From contig NZ_JADPKT010000074.1 in the NCBI RefSeq assembly GCF_023074075.1, forward strand, positions 1 to 64,000: a stretch of DNA of 64,000 nucleotides, read 5' to 3'. This DNA is from Bradyrhizobium sp. 138 (lineage in GTDB: Bacteria; Pseudomonadota; Alphaproteobacteria; Rhizobiales; Xanthobacteraceae). Under the pieces are notes generated by a model that had not been told where the DNA came from, searched no databases, and saw nothing but the letters and a program-made list of their open reading frames with translations. This document shows positions 17,258 to 25,927 of this stretch, piece after piece (the first letter of the stretch is position 1; each line of letters starts with the position of its first letter). The translations under genes were made by a program, and so were the position numbers.

Positions 17258-18100
17258 TTACGCGTAATCGCTGTCGCCATCGTCTCCGCCGCCGAAATCG
17301 CTGTCGTCGGCCATGTCCATATTGCCGTCGTTACGATTGTCATCGTAGTTCTGATCGTTGTTGTTGTTGCGATCGTCGTTCGACGCCTGGTCGAAGAAGC
17401 CCTGGCGGGAATCTTTCGAGCCGATGTCGTCGACGCCGGCATCGCGCGCCAGCGAGCCGCCGGACTGATCGCTACCGCCCCAAGGGCTCCCACCAGCGCT
17501 GCGGTCGCCGAGGGCGTTGGCGTCGCCGAAGCCTTGCTGGTGCGATCCACCCATCATGCCGCGGATGCTGGACAGCAGCAGCGAGCCGCCGACGACGCCG
17601 GCCGCGGCCGCGGCCGCCGTGCCGAGGAACGAGCCGCCGCCACCACCGACCGGCGGGGCACCATAACCCTGGGCCGGAGCTTGACCGGGACCTTGGCCGT
17701 AAGCCTGTCCATAGGGCGGCGGTGCGCCGTAGCCCGGCTGGCTCTGCTGCATCGCCTGGCCGCTGTTCCACACCGGCCGCGAGTCGCGCGGCGGCACGTT
17801 CGGAACCGAGCCGCGCGAGGGGCCTCCGCCGAACAGCGTGTCGCGCATCGTATCCAGAAAGCCGCCGGACTGCGCCTGCTCGGGCGCCTGGGCCGCTTCC
17901 AGCTCCTGGATGCGGTTATGAGCGCGCTTCAGCGCTTCGTCCTGCAACAGCGTGGTCTGCACCAGCGCATAGACGGCGCCGGGGGCCTTGCGCAGCCCGT
18001 CGGAGATCGCAGCGATCGCGTCGGGATCGCGCGGTGCATTTTCCAGTTTCGAAAGCCGGTCGAAAAGGTCGTCGACGAGCTGGCGTTCCTGCGGCGTCAT
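17258..18100 (-). CDS. DUF2076 domain protein
   Basis: A 280-residue protein. Residues 1-75 form the conserved DUF2076 helix region (MTPQERQLVDDLFDRLSKLE, APGAVYALVQTTLLQDEALK). A Gly/Gln/Pro/Tyr-rich low-complexity middle follows, with one Ala/Val hydrophobic stretch near 158-180, then an Asn/Asp-rich acidic tail ending DDGDSDYA. Family members are called periplasmic ligand-binding sensor-like, but no signal peptide is visible here. Function is unknown. It is monocistronic, with its own terminator. Confidence 0.75.
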   Translation of the reverse strand: MTPQERQLVDDLFDRLSKLENAPRDPDAIAAISDGLRKAPGAVYALVQTTLLQDEALKRAHNRIQELEAAQAPEQAQSGGFLDTMRDTLFGGGPSRGSVPNVPPRDSRPVWNSGQAMQQSQPGYGAPPPYGQAYGQGPGQAPAQGYGAPPVGGGGGSFLGTAAAAAAGVVGGSLLLSSIRGMMGGSHQQGFGDANALGDRSAGGSPWGGSDQSGGSLARDAGVDDIGSKDSRQGFFDQASNDDRNNNNDQNYDDNRNDGNMDMADDSDFGGGDDGDSDYA

Positions 18101-18226
18101 GATCTATCTCCTTTGCGCAAAACCAAGCGCGCAGGAGATGTAGGGTTCCATTGTGGCCCCAACAGTGCCGGCCGGATTAAATTTCGGTATGCGACAAGCT
18201 GCCCTCTGGCCCGCTTTTCGCCGGTT

Positions 18227-19072
18227 TCATCCCAATGTCACTTTGCTGTCCACGAGCAGGCGCGCGAAGGCATCGCTGGCGAGATAGGCATGCTCGCGTT
18301 CGCGCACGTCGGTCATCGGGTCGAGGCCGGCGAGGATGTCGTCGACGAAGCCGGGATGGCACATCACGAGGCCGCCGTCCGGCAAGCCTTCCAGGAATTG
18401 CCGCATCAGCGCGCCGAAATCGACTGCCCGCGTGAAGTCATAAGCGCCGGCGAAGGCGGGATTGAAGGCGAGACCGGCACCGGCGGCGCGGCGGCGGAAT
18501 TGCGCGCTGAGGATATCGAGCACCATGGCTTTCGGTGAAGCCAACCGCTGCCTGAGCGGCAGGTCGCGGCCGCCCTGGCGGACCCAGGCGCTTGGCGCGA
18601 CTTCGGCGACCGCATCGACAAAGCCGTCGCGCACCTGCGGAAACAGCTGCACATGCTGGTGGCCATCGACAAAATCAGGGGCACGCCCGAAAGCTTCCAT
18701 GAAGGCTGCGAGCTGCGCCTTCACCTCGTTGCGGAAGAATTCACGATCGAGCCGCCGCATCAATCCGGCGCGCAGCAATTTTGGGAACGGCATGAACATG
18801 TCGCCGTCCAGCGGACGGAAGTGCATGGTCAGCGGGCGGAACGGCGCCGACAGCGTCACATGCAATCCGATCGCGCAGCGCGGGCTTTGCTTGACTGATG
18901 CCTGAAGCGCCTCGACCTCGCTGCGCGCGATCGCAGGTCCCACCATCATCACCGAGGTGGCGTTGAGGCGGCCACGCTCGATCAGGTCGCGGATGGCGCG
19001 GTTGACGCCCGGGCTGATGCCGTAATCGTCGGCGCAGAGCCAGATCCGCCGCAAGGCCGCGGCCGCGCTCAT
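18227..19072 (-). CDS. ChbG/HpnK family deacetylase
   Basis: A 281-residue YdjC-fold carbohydrate deacetylase. The metal-binding DD motif lies in LCADDYGISPGVNRAI (Asp15-Asp16), with further ligands in GLHVTLS and VDGHQHVQLFP. HpnK removes the acetyl group from N-acetylglucosaminyl hopanoids, and ChbG acts on chitobiose. Its start overlaps the stop of the glycosyltransferase gene (ATGA), so the two probably act on the same glycan or glycolipid. That partner is not the hopanoid enzyme HpnI by its topology, so the hopanoid link is not proven. Confidence 0.8.
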   Translation of the reverse strand: MSAAAALRRIWLCADDYGISPGVNRAIRDLIERGRLNATSVMMVGPAIARSEVEALQASVKQSPRCAIGLHVTLSAPFRPLTMHFRPLDGDMFMPFPKLLRAGLMRRLDREFFRNEVKAQLAAFMEAFGRAPDFVDGHQHVQLFPQVRDGFVDAVAEVAPSAWVRQGGRDLPLRQRLASPKAMVLDILSAQFRRRAAGAGLAFNPAFAGAYDFTRAVDFGALMRQFLEGLPDGGLVMCHPGFVDDILAGLDPMTDVREREHAYLASDAFARLLVDSKVTLG

Positions 19073-20103
19073 TCGGCCGCGGTCCTCTTGGCCTCGTCGG
19101 TCTCGAAGTGCTTTTCGCTGTGCTCGGCGACGAAGTAGATCGGACGCGCCTTCAGCTCGGAGAGGATCTTGCCGATATATTCGCCGACGATGCCGATCAT
19201 GATGAGCTGCACGCCGCCGATCGTCATCAGGCCGATCACGAGCGAGGGATAGCCGGGCACCTGCTTGCCGGTCGTGAACACCTCCCAGAGGATCGAAAGG
19301 CCGAACAGGAAGGCGCCACCGGCGAGAATGACGCCGAGCAGGCTCGCAAAGCGCAGGGGGGCAACCGAAAACGAGGTCAGGCCCTCGATCGACAGGCCGA
19401 GCAGGCTTGCGGCGTTGAAGGTGGTGACGCCATGGGCCCGCGCCGCAGGCTCGTAGTCGACGCGAATCTGGCGGAAGCCGATCCAGCTGGCGAGGCCCTT
19501 GAAGAAGCGGTTGCGCTCCGGCAATTGCCTGAGGGCGGCGACCGCGCGCGGCGAGAGCAGGCGGAAGTCGCCGGCGTCCTCGGGAATCTTCTGGCGCGCG
19601 CCCCAATTGATCAGCGCGTAGAAGCCGTGCACGGCGACGCGGCGCAGGAAGGTCTCGTTGTCGCGATGCGCCTTGGCGGTGTAGACGACGTCGTAGCCGT
19701 CATCGATCCAGTGCCGCACCAGCTGCTCGATCAGGGCCGGCGGATGCTGGCCGTCGCCGTCCATGAACATGACGGCACCGAGCCGGGCATGGTCGAGGCC
19801 GGCCATCAGCGCCGCCTCCTTGCCGAAATTACGCGACAGCGACACCACTTGGACGCCGAGTGAGTCGGCCGGCAATGAACGTGCGATCGAGAGCGTCGCA
19901 TCCTTGCTGCCGTCGTCGACATAGACGACCTCGCAAGCCAGCCGATAGCGCTCCCGCACCGTCTTCGCGAGATCGCAGATGCGCTGATGCAGGTCGGCGA
20001 GGCCCGCCGCCTCGTTATAGACGGGGACGACGATCGACAGTCCCTTCGCGGCGGCGCTGGCCGCGGTGGTCGTCATGCCTGATACGTCAGAGCCCAGCGT
20101 CAT
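19069..20103 (-). CDS. Family 2 glycosyltransferase, DPM1/ArnC/GtrB type
   Basis: A 344-residue enzyme. The GT-A domain (about 20-240) has LSIVVPVYNE, VYVDDGSKDAT and the metal motif in MDGDGQHPP. Two membrane helices near 250-310 (FASLLGVILAGGAFLFGLSI and the segment around IGGVQLIMIGIVGEYIGK) are typical of transferases that move a sugar to polyprenyl phosphate. It heads a two-gene unit with the deacetylase. The first ATG at 20103 is used; an internal ATG at 20076 would remove nine unconserved residues. Confidence 0.85.
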   Translation of the reverse strand: MTLGSDVSGMTTTAASAAAKGLSIVVPVYNEAAGLADLHQRICDLAKTVRERYRLACEVVYVDDGSKDATLSIARSLPADSLGVQVVSLSRNFGKEAALMAGLDHARLGAVMFMDGDGQHPPALIEQLVRHWIDDGYDVVYTAKAHRDNETFLRRVAVHGFYALINWGARQKIPEDAGDFRLLSPRAVAALRQLPERNRFFKGLASWIGFRQIRVDYEPAARAHGVTTFNAASLLGLSIEGLTSFSVAPLRFASLLGVILAGGAFLFGLSILWEVFTTGKQVPGYPSLVIGLMTIGGVQLIMIGIVGEYIGKILSELKARPIYFVAEHSEKHFETDEAKRTAAE

Positions 20104-20203
20104 CGATCAAGGTTCCAGAGGCGTTCAAAGTCGTCTCAACAGCATATGGTAGCTGCCGCTTGCTGTCGCAAAGCTGAACGGAATAGCTGAACGAACCTGG
20201 GGC

Positions 20204-21181
20204 TCATCGCCGCAGGAACGTTTCGAGCTTGGCGAATAGCGGGTTCTCCCGGTCGAACACATAGTCGAGCGACACCACCGAGACGGTCTCGGCGCCATGC
20301 TCGCGCAGGAAGCTTGCCAGCGCATAAAGCTGCCCCGGCGGGCAGTGCAACGTCAGCATGCCTGACGAGGTCGGTCCGCCGAACGGGGCCACGACGCCGT
20401 ACCGGCTGTGGGCTTCGCCGAGCAGGGCGGCGTCGCATTGCCTGAAGCGGGTGCGGACCTCGCGGTACTTGTTGGCCCGCGCCCGCGCTGCGATGTGATC
20501 GAGAATGACGCGCGCCGTCTCCCGCGCCTGCGGCGACCAGTCGGCCTCCTTCGACGCGACGAGATTGGCCTGGCTGCGCAGGATCACGCCGTCGTCGAGC
20601 ACCCGCAAGCCATTGGCGGCGAGCGTCGCGCCCGTCGTGGTGATGTCGACGATCAGCTCGGCGCTGCCGGCCGCCGGTGCGCCTTCGGTTGCGCCGGCGC
20701 TTTCGACGATGCGGTAGTCGGTGATCCCGTGGCTCTGGAAGAACGCGCGGGTGAGGTTGACGAACTTGGTCGCGACCCGCATCCGCATGTGATGCTGCTC
20801 GCGAAAGCCGGTGGTGACGTCGTCGAGATCGGCCATGGTGCGGACGTCGATCCAGGCCTGCGGCACCGCAACCACGACGTCGGCATAGCCGAAGCCGAGC
20901 CCTTCGATCAGGGACACGCGCTTGTCGGCATCCGCGATGGTCTCGCGCACGAGGTCCTCGCCGGTGACGCCGAGATGCGCAAAGCCGCGCGACAGCTGCG
21001 CGGCGATCTCGCTTGCGGAGAGATAGGCGACCTCGACATTGTCGAGCCCCGCGATCGTTCCGCGATAGTCGCGGGCGCCGCCGGCCTTCGACAGCTTGAG
21101 GCCGGCGCGGGCAAAGAATGCCTCGGTGTTTTCCTGCAGGCGGCCCTTGGAGGGAACGGCCAGAACGAATGGCGCGCTCAT
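20204..21181 (-). CDS. hisG: ATP phosphoribosyltransferase HisG
   Basis: A 325-residue first enzyme of histidine synthesis, joining ATP and PRPP. The start FVLAVPSKGRLQENT, the phosphate-binding loop in VDITTTGATLAANGLRVL, and a C-terminal extension after residue 230 are visible. It starts five bases after the end of hisZ. Pairing with HisZ normally goes with short HisG; this copy is longer than the roughly 230-residue short form, as in related alphaproteobacteria. Confidence 0.93.
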   Translation of the reverse strand: MSAPFVLAVPSKGRLQENTEAFFARAGLKLSKAGGARDYRGTIAGLDNVEVAYLSASEIAAQLSRGFAHLGVTGEDLVRETIADADKRVSLIEGLGFGYADVVVAVPQAWIDVRTMADLDDVTTGFREQHHMRMRVATKFVNLTRAFFQSHGITDYRIVESAGATEGAPAAGSAELIVDITTTGATLAANGLRVLDDGVILRSQANLVASKEADWSPQARETARVILDHIAARARANKYREVRTRFRQCDAALLGEAHSRYGVVAPFGGPTSSGMLTLHCPPGQLYALASFLREHGAETVSVVSLDYVFDRENPLFAKLETFLRR

Positions 21182-21185
21182 GATT

Positions 21186-22337
21186 TTACGCTCCCACCTT
21201 GCGGCCGATCCGGGTCAGCGCGTCCACCCAGACCGAGAAGCCAACCGCCGGGATCGGCTCGGCTGAACCGAGCTGGGTCATCAGCCCGTCATAGCGGCCG
21301 CCGGCCACCAGCGGCTCGGCGCCGTTGCCCCGGTCATGCAGCTCGAATTCGAAGCCGGTGTAATAATCGAGGCCGCGTCCGAACGCGGTCGAGAACCGCG
21401 TCTGCTTCACGTCGATGCCGCGCGCCGCCATGAAGCCGACCCGGCTTTCGAACTGATCGATGGCCGCGGCAAGGTCGAGCCTGGCATCGCTGGTGAGCGC
21501 GCGCAGACCGGCGATGGCATCGTCGGGATTGCCTGATATCGACAGGAAGCGCTTGAGCACGGTGATGGCTTCGCGCGGCAACGCGCCGCCCTTCAGCGTC
21601 GATTGCTCGAGGAAGCGGTCGGCGATCTCGGCGGTGGTGCGGCCGCCGACATGGGTGGTGCCGGCGATCGACATCAGGTCGGTGACGAAGGCGAGCGCCG
21701 CCTTGCGGTCGGAGCCGGCCAGCGCGGCGAGCACGCCCTGATATTCGCTGGGGCCAGCGGTGGTCGCGGCCGCCAGCCGCTCCAGATCCTGCTCCAGGCT
21801 GATCTTGCGGTTGAAATCCTTGACCAGGCGGCGGCGCCAGACCGGATAGAGGTCGAGCGCGTCGAGCAGGGCGTTGAACAGCGCCACGTCGCCGGTGCGG
21901 ATCTCGACATCGTTGACGCCGAACGCCGCGGTCGCCTCCAGCGCCAGTGCCAGCATCTCGGCGTCGGCTGCGGCGCGGTCCTGGCGGCCGAACGATTCGA
22001 TGCCGGCCTGCAGGAATTCGCTGGTCTGGCCGCTGCGGTAACGGAACACCGGGCCTAGATAACTGAACCCGGCCGGCTGCCCGGCGCGGTCGGAGGCGAG
22101 ATAGTCGCGGGCGACGGGAATGGTCAGGTCCGGGCGCAGGCACAGCTCCTCGCCGGACAGATCCGTCGTCAGGTACAGGCTCTTGCGGATGTCCTCGCCG
22201 GAGAGGTCCAGGAACGGCTCGGCCGGTTGCAGAATCGCGGGCTCGGCCCTGACGTAACCGGCCTGCGCGAACGACAACAGCAGCGTATCCGCCCAGGCGG
22301 CGGAGCCGGCAGCATTTGTGGTGGCAGTCACGGTCAT
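21186..22337 (-). CDS. hisZ: ATP phosphoribosyltransferase regulatory subunit HisZ
   Basis: A 383-residue histidyl-tRNA-synthetase-like subunit without aminoacylation function that activates HisG. Class II synthetase motifs are seen in RKSLYLTTDLSGEELCLRPDLTIPVAR, in YLGPVFRYRSG (motif 2), and in GGRYDGLM near the end. The start at 22337 gives the family's normal length; the frame is open upstream. The gene pair hisZ-hisG forms an operon on the minus strand. Confidence 0.93.
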   Translation of the reverse strand: MTVTATTNAAGSAAWADTLLLSFAQAGYVRAEPAILQPAEPFLDLSGEDIRKSLYLTTDLSGEELCLRPDLTIPVARDYLASDRAGQPAGFSYLGPVFRYRSGQTSEFLQAGIESFGRQDRAAADAEMLALALEATAAFGVNDVEIRTGDVALFNALLDALDLYPVWRRRLVKDFNRKISLEQDLERLAAATTAGPSEYQGVLAALAGSDRKAALAFVTDLMSIAGTTHVGGRTTAEIADRFLEQSTLKGGALPREAITVLKRFLSISGNPDDAIAGLRALTSDARLDLAAAIDQFESRVGFMAARGIDVKQTRFSTAFGRGLDYYTGFEFELHDRGNGAEPLVAGGRYDGLMTQLGSAEPIPAVGFSVWVDALTRIGRKVGA

Positions 22338-22470
22338 AACAGGGGTCCATCGTCCCGGTGGAACCGGGCAGGCAAGGGATAAGGACAGGATTGCCGCAGC
22401 CCTTAGCATGGCCGATGCGCGGTTTCGACCTCCAAAGGATCAATCGCTTAACGGGTGGCCAATGCCGGGA

Positions 22471-23223
22471 TCACGTGGACTTGCCCCAATCGCCCAGCAC
22501 CGCCTGCACCAGAGCGAGCGCCGCCACTGCGGCGGTGTCGGCCCGCATGATCCGGGGGCCCAGGGCCAGACGAAGGATCTTGGGCTGCCGCAGCAGCAGG
22601 GCCCGTTCCTCTTCGGCAAAGCCACCCTCGGGGCCGATCAGGACGTCGATACCCTGTCCGGCCGCCCGCGCGGCCTGCAGGCTCTGAACCGGGTTTTCGA
22701 CCTCGGCCGCCTCGTCGCAGAAGATCAGCAGGCGGTCCGCTGGACGCTGGCTGAGGAAGCGCTCCAGGGTGACCGGTTCGGCGACCATGGCGATGCTCAA
22801 GATGCCGCATTGCTCGGCGGCCTCGATCACATTGGCGCGCATCCGCTCGGTGTTGACCCGGGAGGCCTGGGTGAACCGGGTCAGAACCGGCTGCAGCGTG
22901 GCGGCGCCCATTTCGATGGCCTTCTGGACCATGTAATCGAGCCGGGCGTGCTTGAGCGGGGCGAAGACGTAAGCGAGGTCGGCGAGCCGGTCCTGCGGCC
23001 GGGTCTGCTGGAGGATGACGAGGCCGTCCGGCCGCTTGCGGCCTTCAATAGCGGCCTGCCACTCGCCGTCGCGGCCGTTGAACGCCAAAACTTCGGCCCC
23101 CGCGGCAAGCCGCAGCACGTTGCCGAGATAATTGCTCTGGTCGCGGTCGAGCGCGACCCTGGCGTCCTGGGCCAGGGGGGTATCGACGAACAGGCGGGGA
23201 GCGCGAAAATCGTGGGAGGGCAT
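22471..23223 (-). CDS. rsmE: 16S rRNA (uracil-1498-N3)-methyltransferase RsmE
   Basis: A 250-residue SPOUT methyltransferase that modifies 16S rRNA. The N-terminal PUA-like part contains NYLGNVLRLAAGAEVLAFNG. The knotted C-terminal part contains IEMGAATLQPVLT, IGPEGGFAEEE and LGPRIMRADTAAVAAL, which form the S-adenosylmethionine site. The ATG at 23223 begins the conserved region. Confidence 0.93.
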   Translation of the reverse strand: MPSHDFRAPRLFVDTPLAQDARVALDRDQSNYLGNVLRLAAGAEVLAFNGRDGEWQAAIEGRKRPDGLVILQQTRPQDRLADLAYVFAPLKHARLDYMVQKAIEMGAATLQPVLTRFTQASRVNTERMRANVIEAAEQCGILSIAMVAEPVTLERFLSQRPADRLLIFCDEAAEVENPVQSLQAARAAGQGIDVLIGPEGGFAEEERALLLRQPKILRLALGPRIMRADTAAVAALALVQAVLGDWGKST

Positions 23224-23435
23224 CGGTCAAAAGTCCAATTTGGCGCCGTTATTAACCGAAAGCCGCCATTTCGGGGGTAAATATTGCCAGGCCGGTGCGT
23301 CGGCGCGCCGCGCTCTTGCCCTATTCGGCGGGTTGTTAAGCGCCGGCGGGAATCGTAAAATCGCGAGCACGCTGGTTGCGCTTCAATTGTGAAGAACGCT
23401 GGACCCCGTAAGCTCCTGCCGGAGAGACTTTCTTG

Positions 23436-24098
23436 ATGATCCGTCATTTGATGGTTCCGATCGCTGCCGCCATGGTCACCATGGGTGCCGCCGGTGCTTA
23501 TGCGCAAAGCGCGTTCCCGGCCCCCTTGCCCAATCAGGCTCCCACCAGTTCGGCGTTTCCGCCGGTGAACGGTTCGGCGCCGGCCGCGTCGGTTGGTGCG
23601 GCTCCGCAATCGTCATTTCCCGTGAACGGTGCTGCGCCGATCGGTGGCGCTGGTGCTTTCGGCGCGGCTCCGCCGACGCAAGCCGGCCCCGGCGAGGACT
23701 GCATGAAGGCGTTCGTGCCCCTGCGCGAAGAAGCCGAGAAGCGCGGCAAGCTGATCAAGGCCGCGAGCGAGCGCCATGCGCCGCCGGACGAGGCCTGCAA
23801 GCTGATCCGCAATTTCAGCCAGGCTGAAACCAAGATGCTCAAGTACATCGAGGCCAATGCCGCGAAGTGCGGAATCCCGCCGCAGGTCGGCGCGCAGATG
23901 AAGGACGGCCACAAGAACACCGAGGCCATGCAGGCGAAGGTTTGCAACGTTGCGCAGCAGATGCAGAACCAGCCGCGCGGTCCGGCCGGCCCGTCGCTGA
24001 GCGAGGTGCTGGGTTCAGGCTCGGCGCCTGAGGCCAATGCCGGCAAGAAGGGCGGCAGCACCTTCGACACGCTCAACGGCAACGTCCTCACCCGATGA
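23436..24098 (+). CDS. Secreted hypothetical protein
   Basis: A 220-residue protein with a signal peptide (ending AGAYAQ). Residues 26-85 are Ala/Pro/Gly-rich with repeats of the type SSFPVNG. Residues 88-185 look folded, with three cysteines (EDCMKAF, DEACKLI, AKCGIPP) and long helices. The site ggagag precedes the ATG. Its stop overlaps the start of ubiA. I know no function; similar proteins are common in bradyrhizobia. Confidence 0.75.
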   Translation: MIRHLMVPIAAAMVTMGAAGAYAQSAFPAPLPNQAPTSSAFPPVNGSAPAASVGAAPQSSFPVNGAAPIGGAGAFGAAPPTQAGPGEDCMKAFVPLREEAEKRGKLIKAASERHAPPDEACKLIRNFSQAETKMLKYIEANAAKCGIPPQVGAQMKDGHKNTEAMQAKVCNVAQQMQNQPRGPAGPSLSEVLGSGSAPEANAGKKGGSTFDTLNGNVLTR

Positions 24099-25027
24099 GC
24101 GACACATCCGCCCGCGTTGCCGATTCCACCGGCAACTGGGTCGATACGCTCGCGCCGCCATGGGCCCGGCCTTACCTCCGCCTATCCCGCTTCGATCGTC
24201 CGATCGGCTCCTGGCTGCTGTTGATGCCGTGCTGGTGGTCGGCGGCGCTCGCCAGCGGCATGGCGCATGACGTCCGCGGCCTGCCGCTCACCATCGTGCT
24301 GTTCTTCATCGGCGCCTTCGTGATGCGCGGGGCGGGCTGCACCTGGAACGACATCACCGACCGCGACCTCGACGACAAGGTCGAGCGCACCCGCTCGCGG
24401 CCGCTGCCGTCGGGCCAGGTGACCACGAAGCAGGCGCTGATCTTCATGATCGCACAGGCGCTGATCGGTCTCGTGGTGTTGCTGCAGTTCAACCGCTTCG
24501 CGGTCCTGACCGGCATCGCCTCGCTCTTGATCGTCGCGATCTACCCTTTCATGAAGCGCATCACCTGGTGGCCGCAGATCGTGCTCGGGCTGGCCTTCTC
24601 GTGGGGTGCCCTGATGGGATTTGCCGTCACCTTCGGGCGCATCGACGTGACCGCGCTGGTGCTCTATGCCGGCGCGATTTCCTGGGTGATCGGCTATGAC
24701 ACGATCTATGCGCATCAGGACGCCGAGGACGACGCGCTGATCGGCATCAAGTCGACCGCGCGCCTGTTCGGCGCGCATACGCACCAGGCGCTGATCCTGT
24801 TCTACGGTCTCTCGGTGATGCTGATCGGCGTCGCGCTGGCGTCCGGCGATGCGCGCTGGCCGGCCTGGCTCGGGCTCGCCGCCTTCGCCGCGCATCTGGC
24901 ATCGCAGATCGTGCGGCTGAGGATCGAGAATCCCGAGCTGTGCCTGCGCCTGTTCAAGTCGAACAGGGATGCGGGGCTGTTGCTGTTTGCCGGATTGCTC
25001 GCGGATGCGGTGATGCGGGCTGCGTAG
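24095..25027 (+). CDS. ubiA: 4-hydroxybenzoate polyprenyltransferase UbiA
   Basis: A 310-residue inner-membrane enzyme that prenylates 4-hydroxybenzoate in ubiquinone synthesis. Two Asp-rich motifs bind the prenyl diphosphate and magnesium: NDITDRDLDDKVERT from Asn85, and YDTIYAHQDAEDD after residue 200. About eight membrane helices are visible. It overlaps the preceding secreted-protein gene by four bases. Confidence 0.95.
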   Translation: MSDTSARVADSTGNWVDTLAPPWARPYLRLSRFDRPIGSWLLLMPCWWSAALASGMAHDVRGLPLTIVLFFIGAFVMRGAGCTWNDITDRDLDDKVERTRSRPLPSGQVTTKQALIFMIAQALIGLVVLLQFNRFAVLTGIASLLIVAIYPFMKRITWWPQIVLGLAFSWGALMGFAVTFGRIDVTALVLYAGAISWVIGYDTIYAHQDAEDDALIGIKSTARLFGAHTHQALILFYGLSVMLIGVALASGDARWPAWLGLAAFAAHLASQIVRLRIENPELCLRLFKSNRDAGLLLFAGLLADAVMRAA

Positions 25028-25034
25028 CGGGCTG

Positions 25035-25127
25035 CGTAGGGTGGGCAAAGGCGCACTTGCGCCGTGCCCACGATCTTTCATTGATTGATAGAAAAGGTGG
25101 GCACGCTTGCGCTTTGCCCACCCTACG
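25035..25127. repeat. GTAGGGTGGGC repeat, copy 2
   Basis: It runs from cgtagggtgggcaaaggcgc to gctttgcccaccctacg and begins seven bases after the ubiA stop. Confidence 0.85.
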
Positions 25128-25144
25128 GCAGCTGTGATTGTCGT

Positions 25145-25663
25145 CTAATCCCTCGCGATGATCTCGCGTTCTTCGCGATGAACCGGTAGCTCGCGCGCGA
25201 TACCGGCGCGGCGGCGCATCAGGAATTTCGGGCGGCGCGCGCGGATCGCATTGGCGCGGCGGCGGCGGGCTGCGGGCTTGCGTGCACCTTCGTCGAGTTG
25301 CGGCAGCGCGAAGATCTCGCTCCAGACCGCCCAGGCCTCAGTGAGCTCGTCGGCCTCGGCGCCGACCAGCAGCGGCACGGAGAGCGAGGGATCGCGATGC
25401 ACGAGGACGAGGGCTTGCGTCTCGTCATTGCCGCGCAGCGCGACACCGGTGAAGTCGCTGACACGGACGTTGATCGCCATCTGCATGCCGCGGACGGCAC
25501 GGCGCAGCACGACACGTTCGCGATGAAGCTCGATCTGCCGGACATGACCGTCGGCGCGCGGATCGTGCGCATCGAAGCGGACCGGAAGGGAAAGAGGGTC
25601 GAGCCGCAGCGAGCGGCTCGACCCGGCGGGGTTGGCCCCGCATGTTGCTGTTTGACGCCTCAC
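25145..25663 (-). CDS. DUF6101 family protein
   Basis: A 172-residue protein of unknown function. The core from about residue 23 (LPVRFDAHDPRADGHVRQIE) to 130 matches what I know of DUF6101, a family mainly seen in Bradyrhizobium relatives. The C-terminus is strongly basic (RRRRANAIRARRPKFLMRRR), which suggests nucleic acid or phospholipid contact. It starts with GTG at 25663, with ggggaga nine bases upstream. Confidence 0.65.
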   Translation of the reverse strand: MRRQTATCGANPAGSSRSLRLDPLSLPVRFDAHDPRADGHVRQIELHRERVVLRRAVRGMQMAINVRVSDFTGVALRGNDETQALVLVHRDPSLSVPLLVGAEADELTEAWAVWSEIFALPQLDEGARKPAARRRRANAIRARRPKFLMRRRAGIARELPVHREEREIIARD

Positions 25664-25927
25664 GGCTTTAGTTCTCCCCGCCAGGATTATGTTCCCGGTC
25701 GATGCGAGGACCTTAGCGCGCCCCTTTCCGAAACCGCTTAAAAAGGCTGGTTAACCCATCCTCACTGCTGCTCATGATTGACAAGAGCTTGGCGCGCATG
25801 ATTGACGAGACGTTGCGTGCAAGGAGCGAATCTGAGCTTTTGGCAGGCTGAAAATGCTTGAAGTCCGCGCCATTAGGGCACATCTGTGGGTTCCGGTCCC
25901 GAACCCCGCCCCAACAGGATTTCGTTC

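Noticed and set aside
25778..25806. Possible sigma-70 promoter (ttgaca) before pmbA
   Set aside because: No acceptable -10 element at 16-18 bases; the match is probably chance, although catgattgac is repeated twice nearby.
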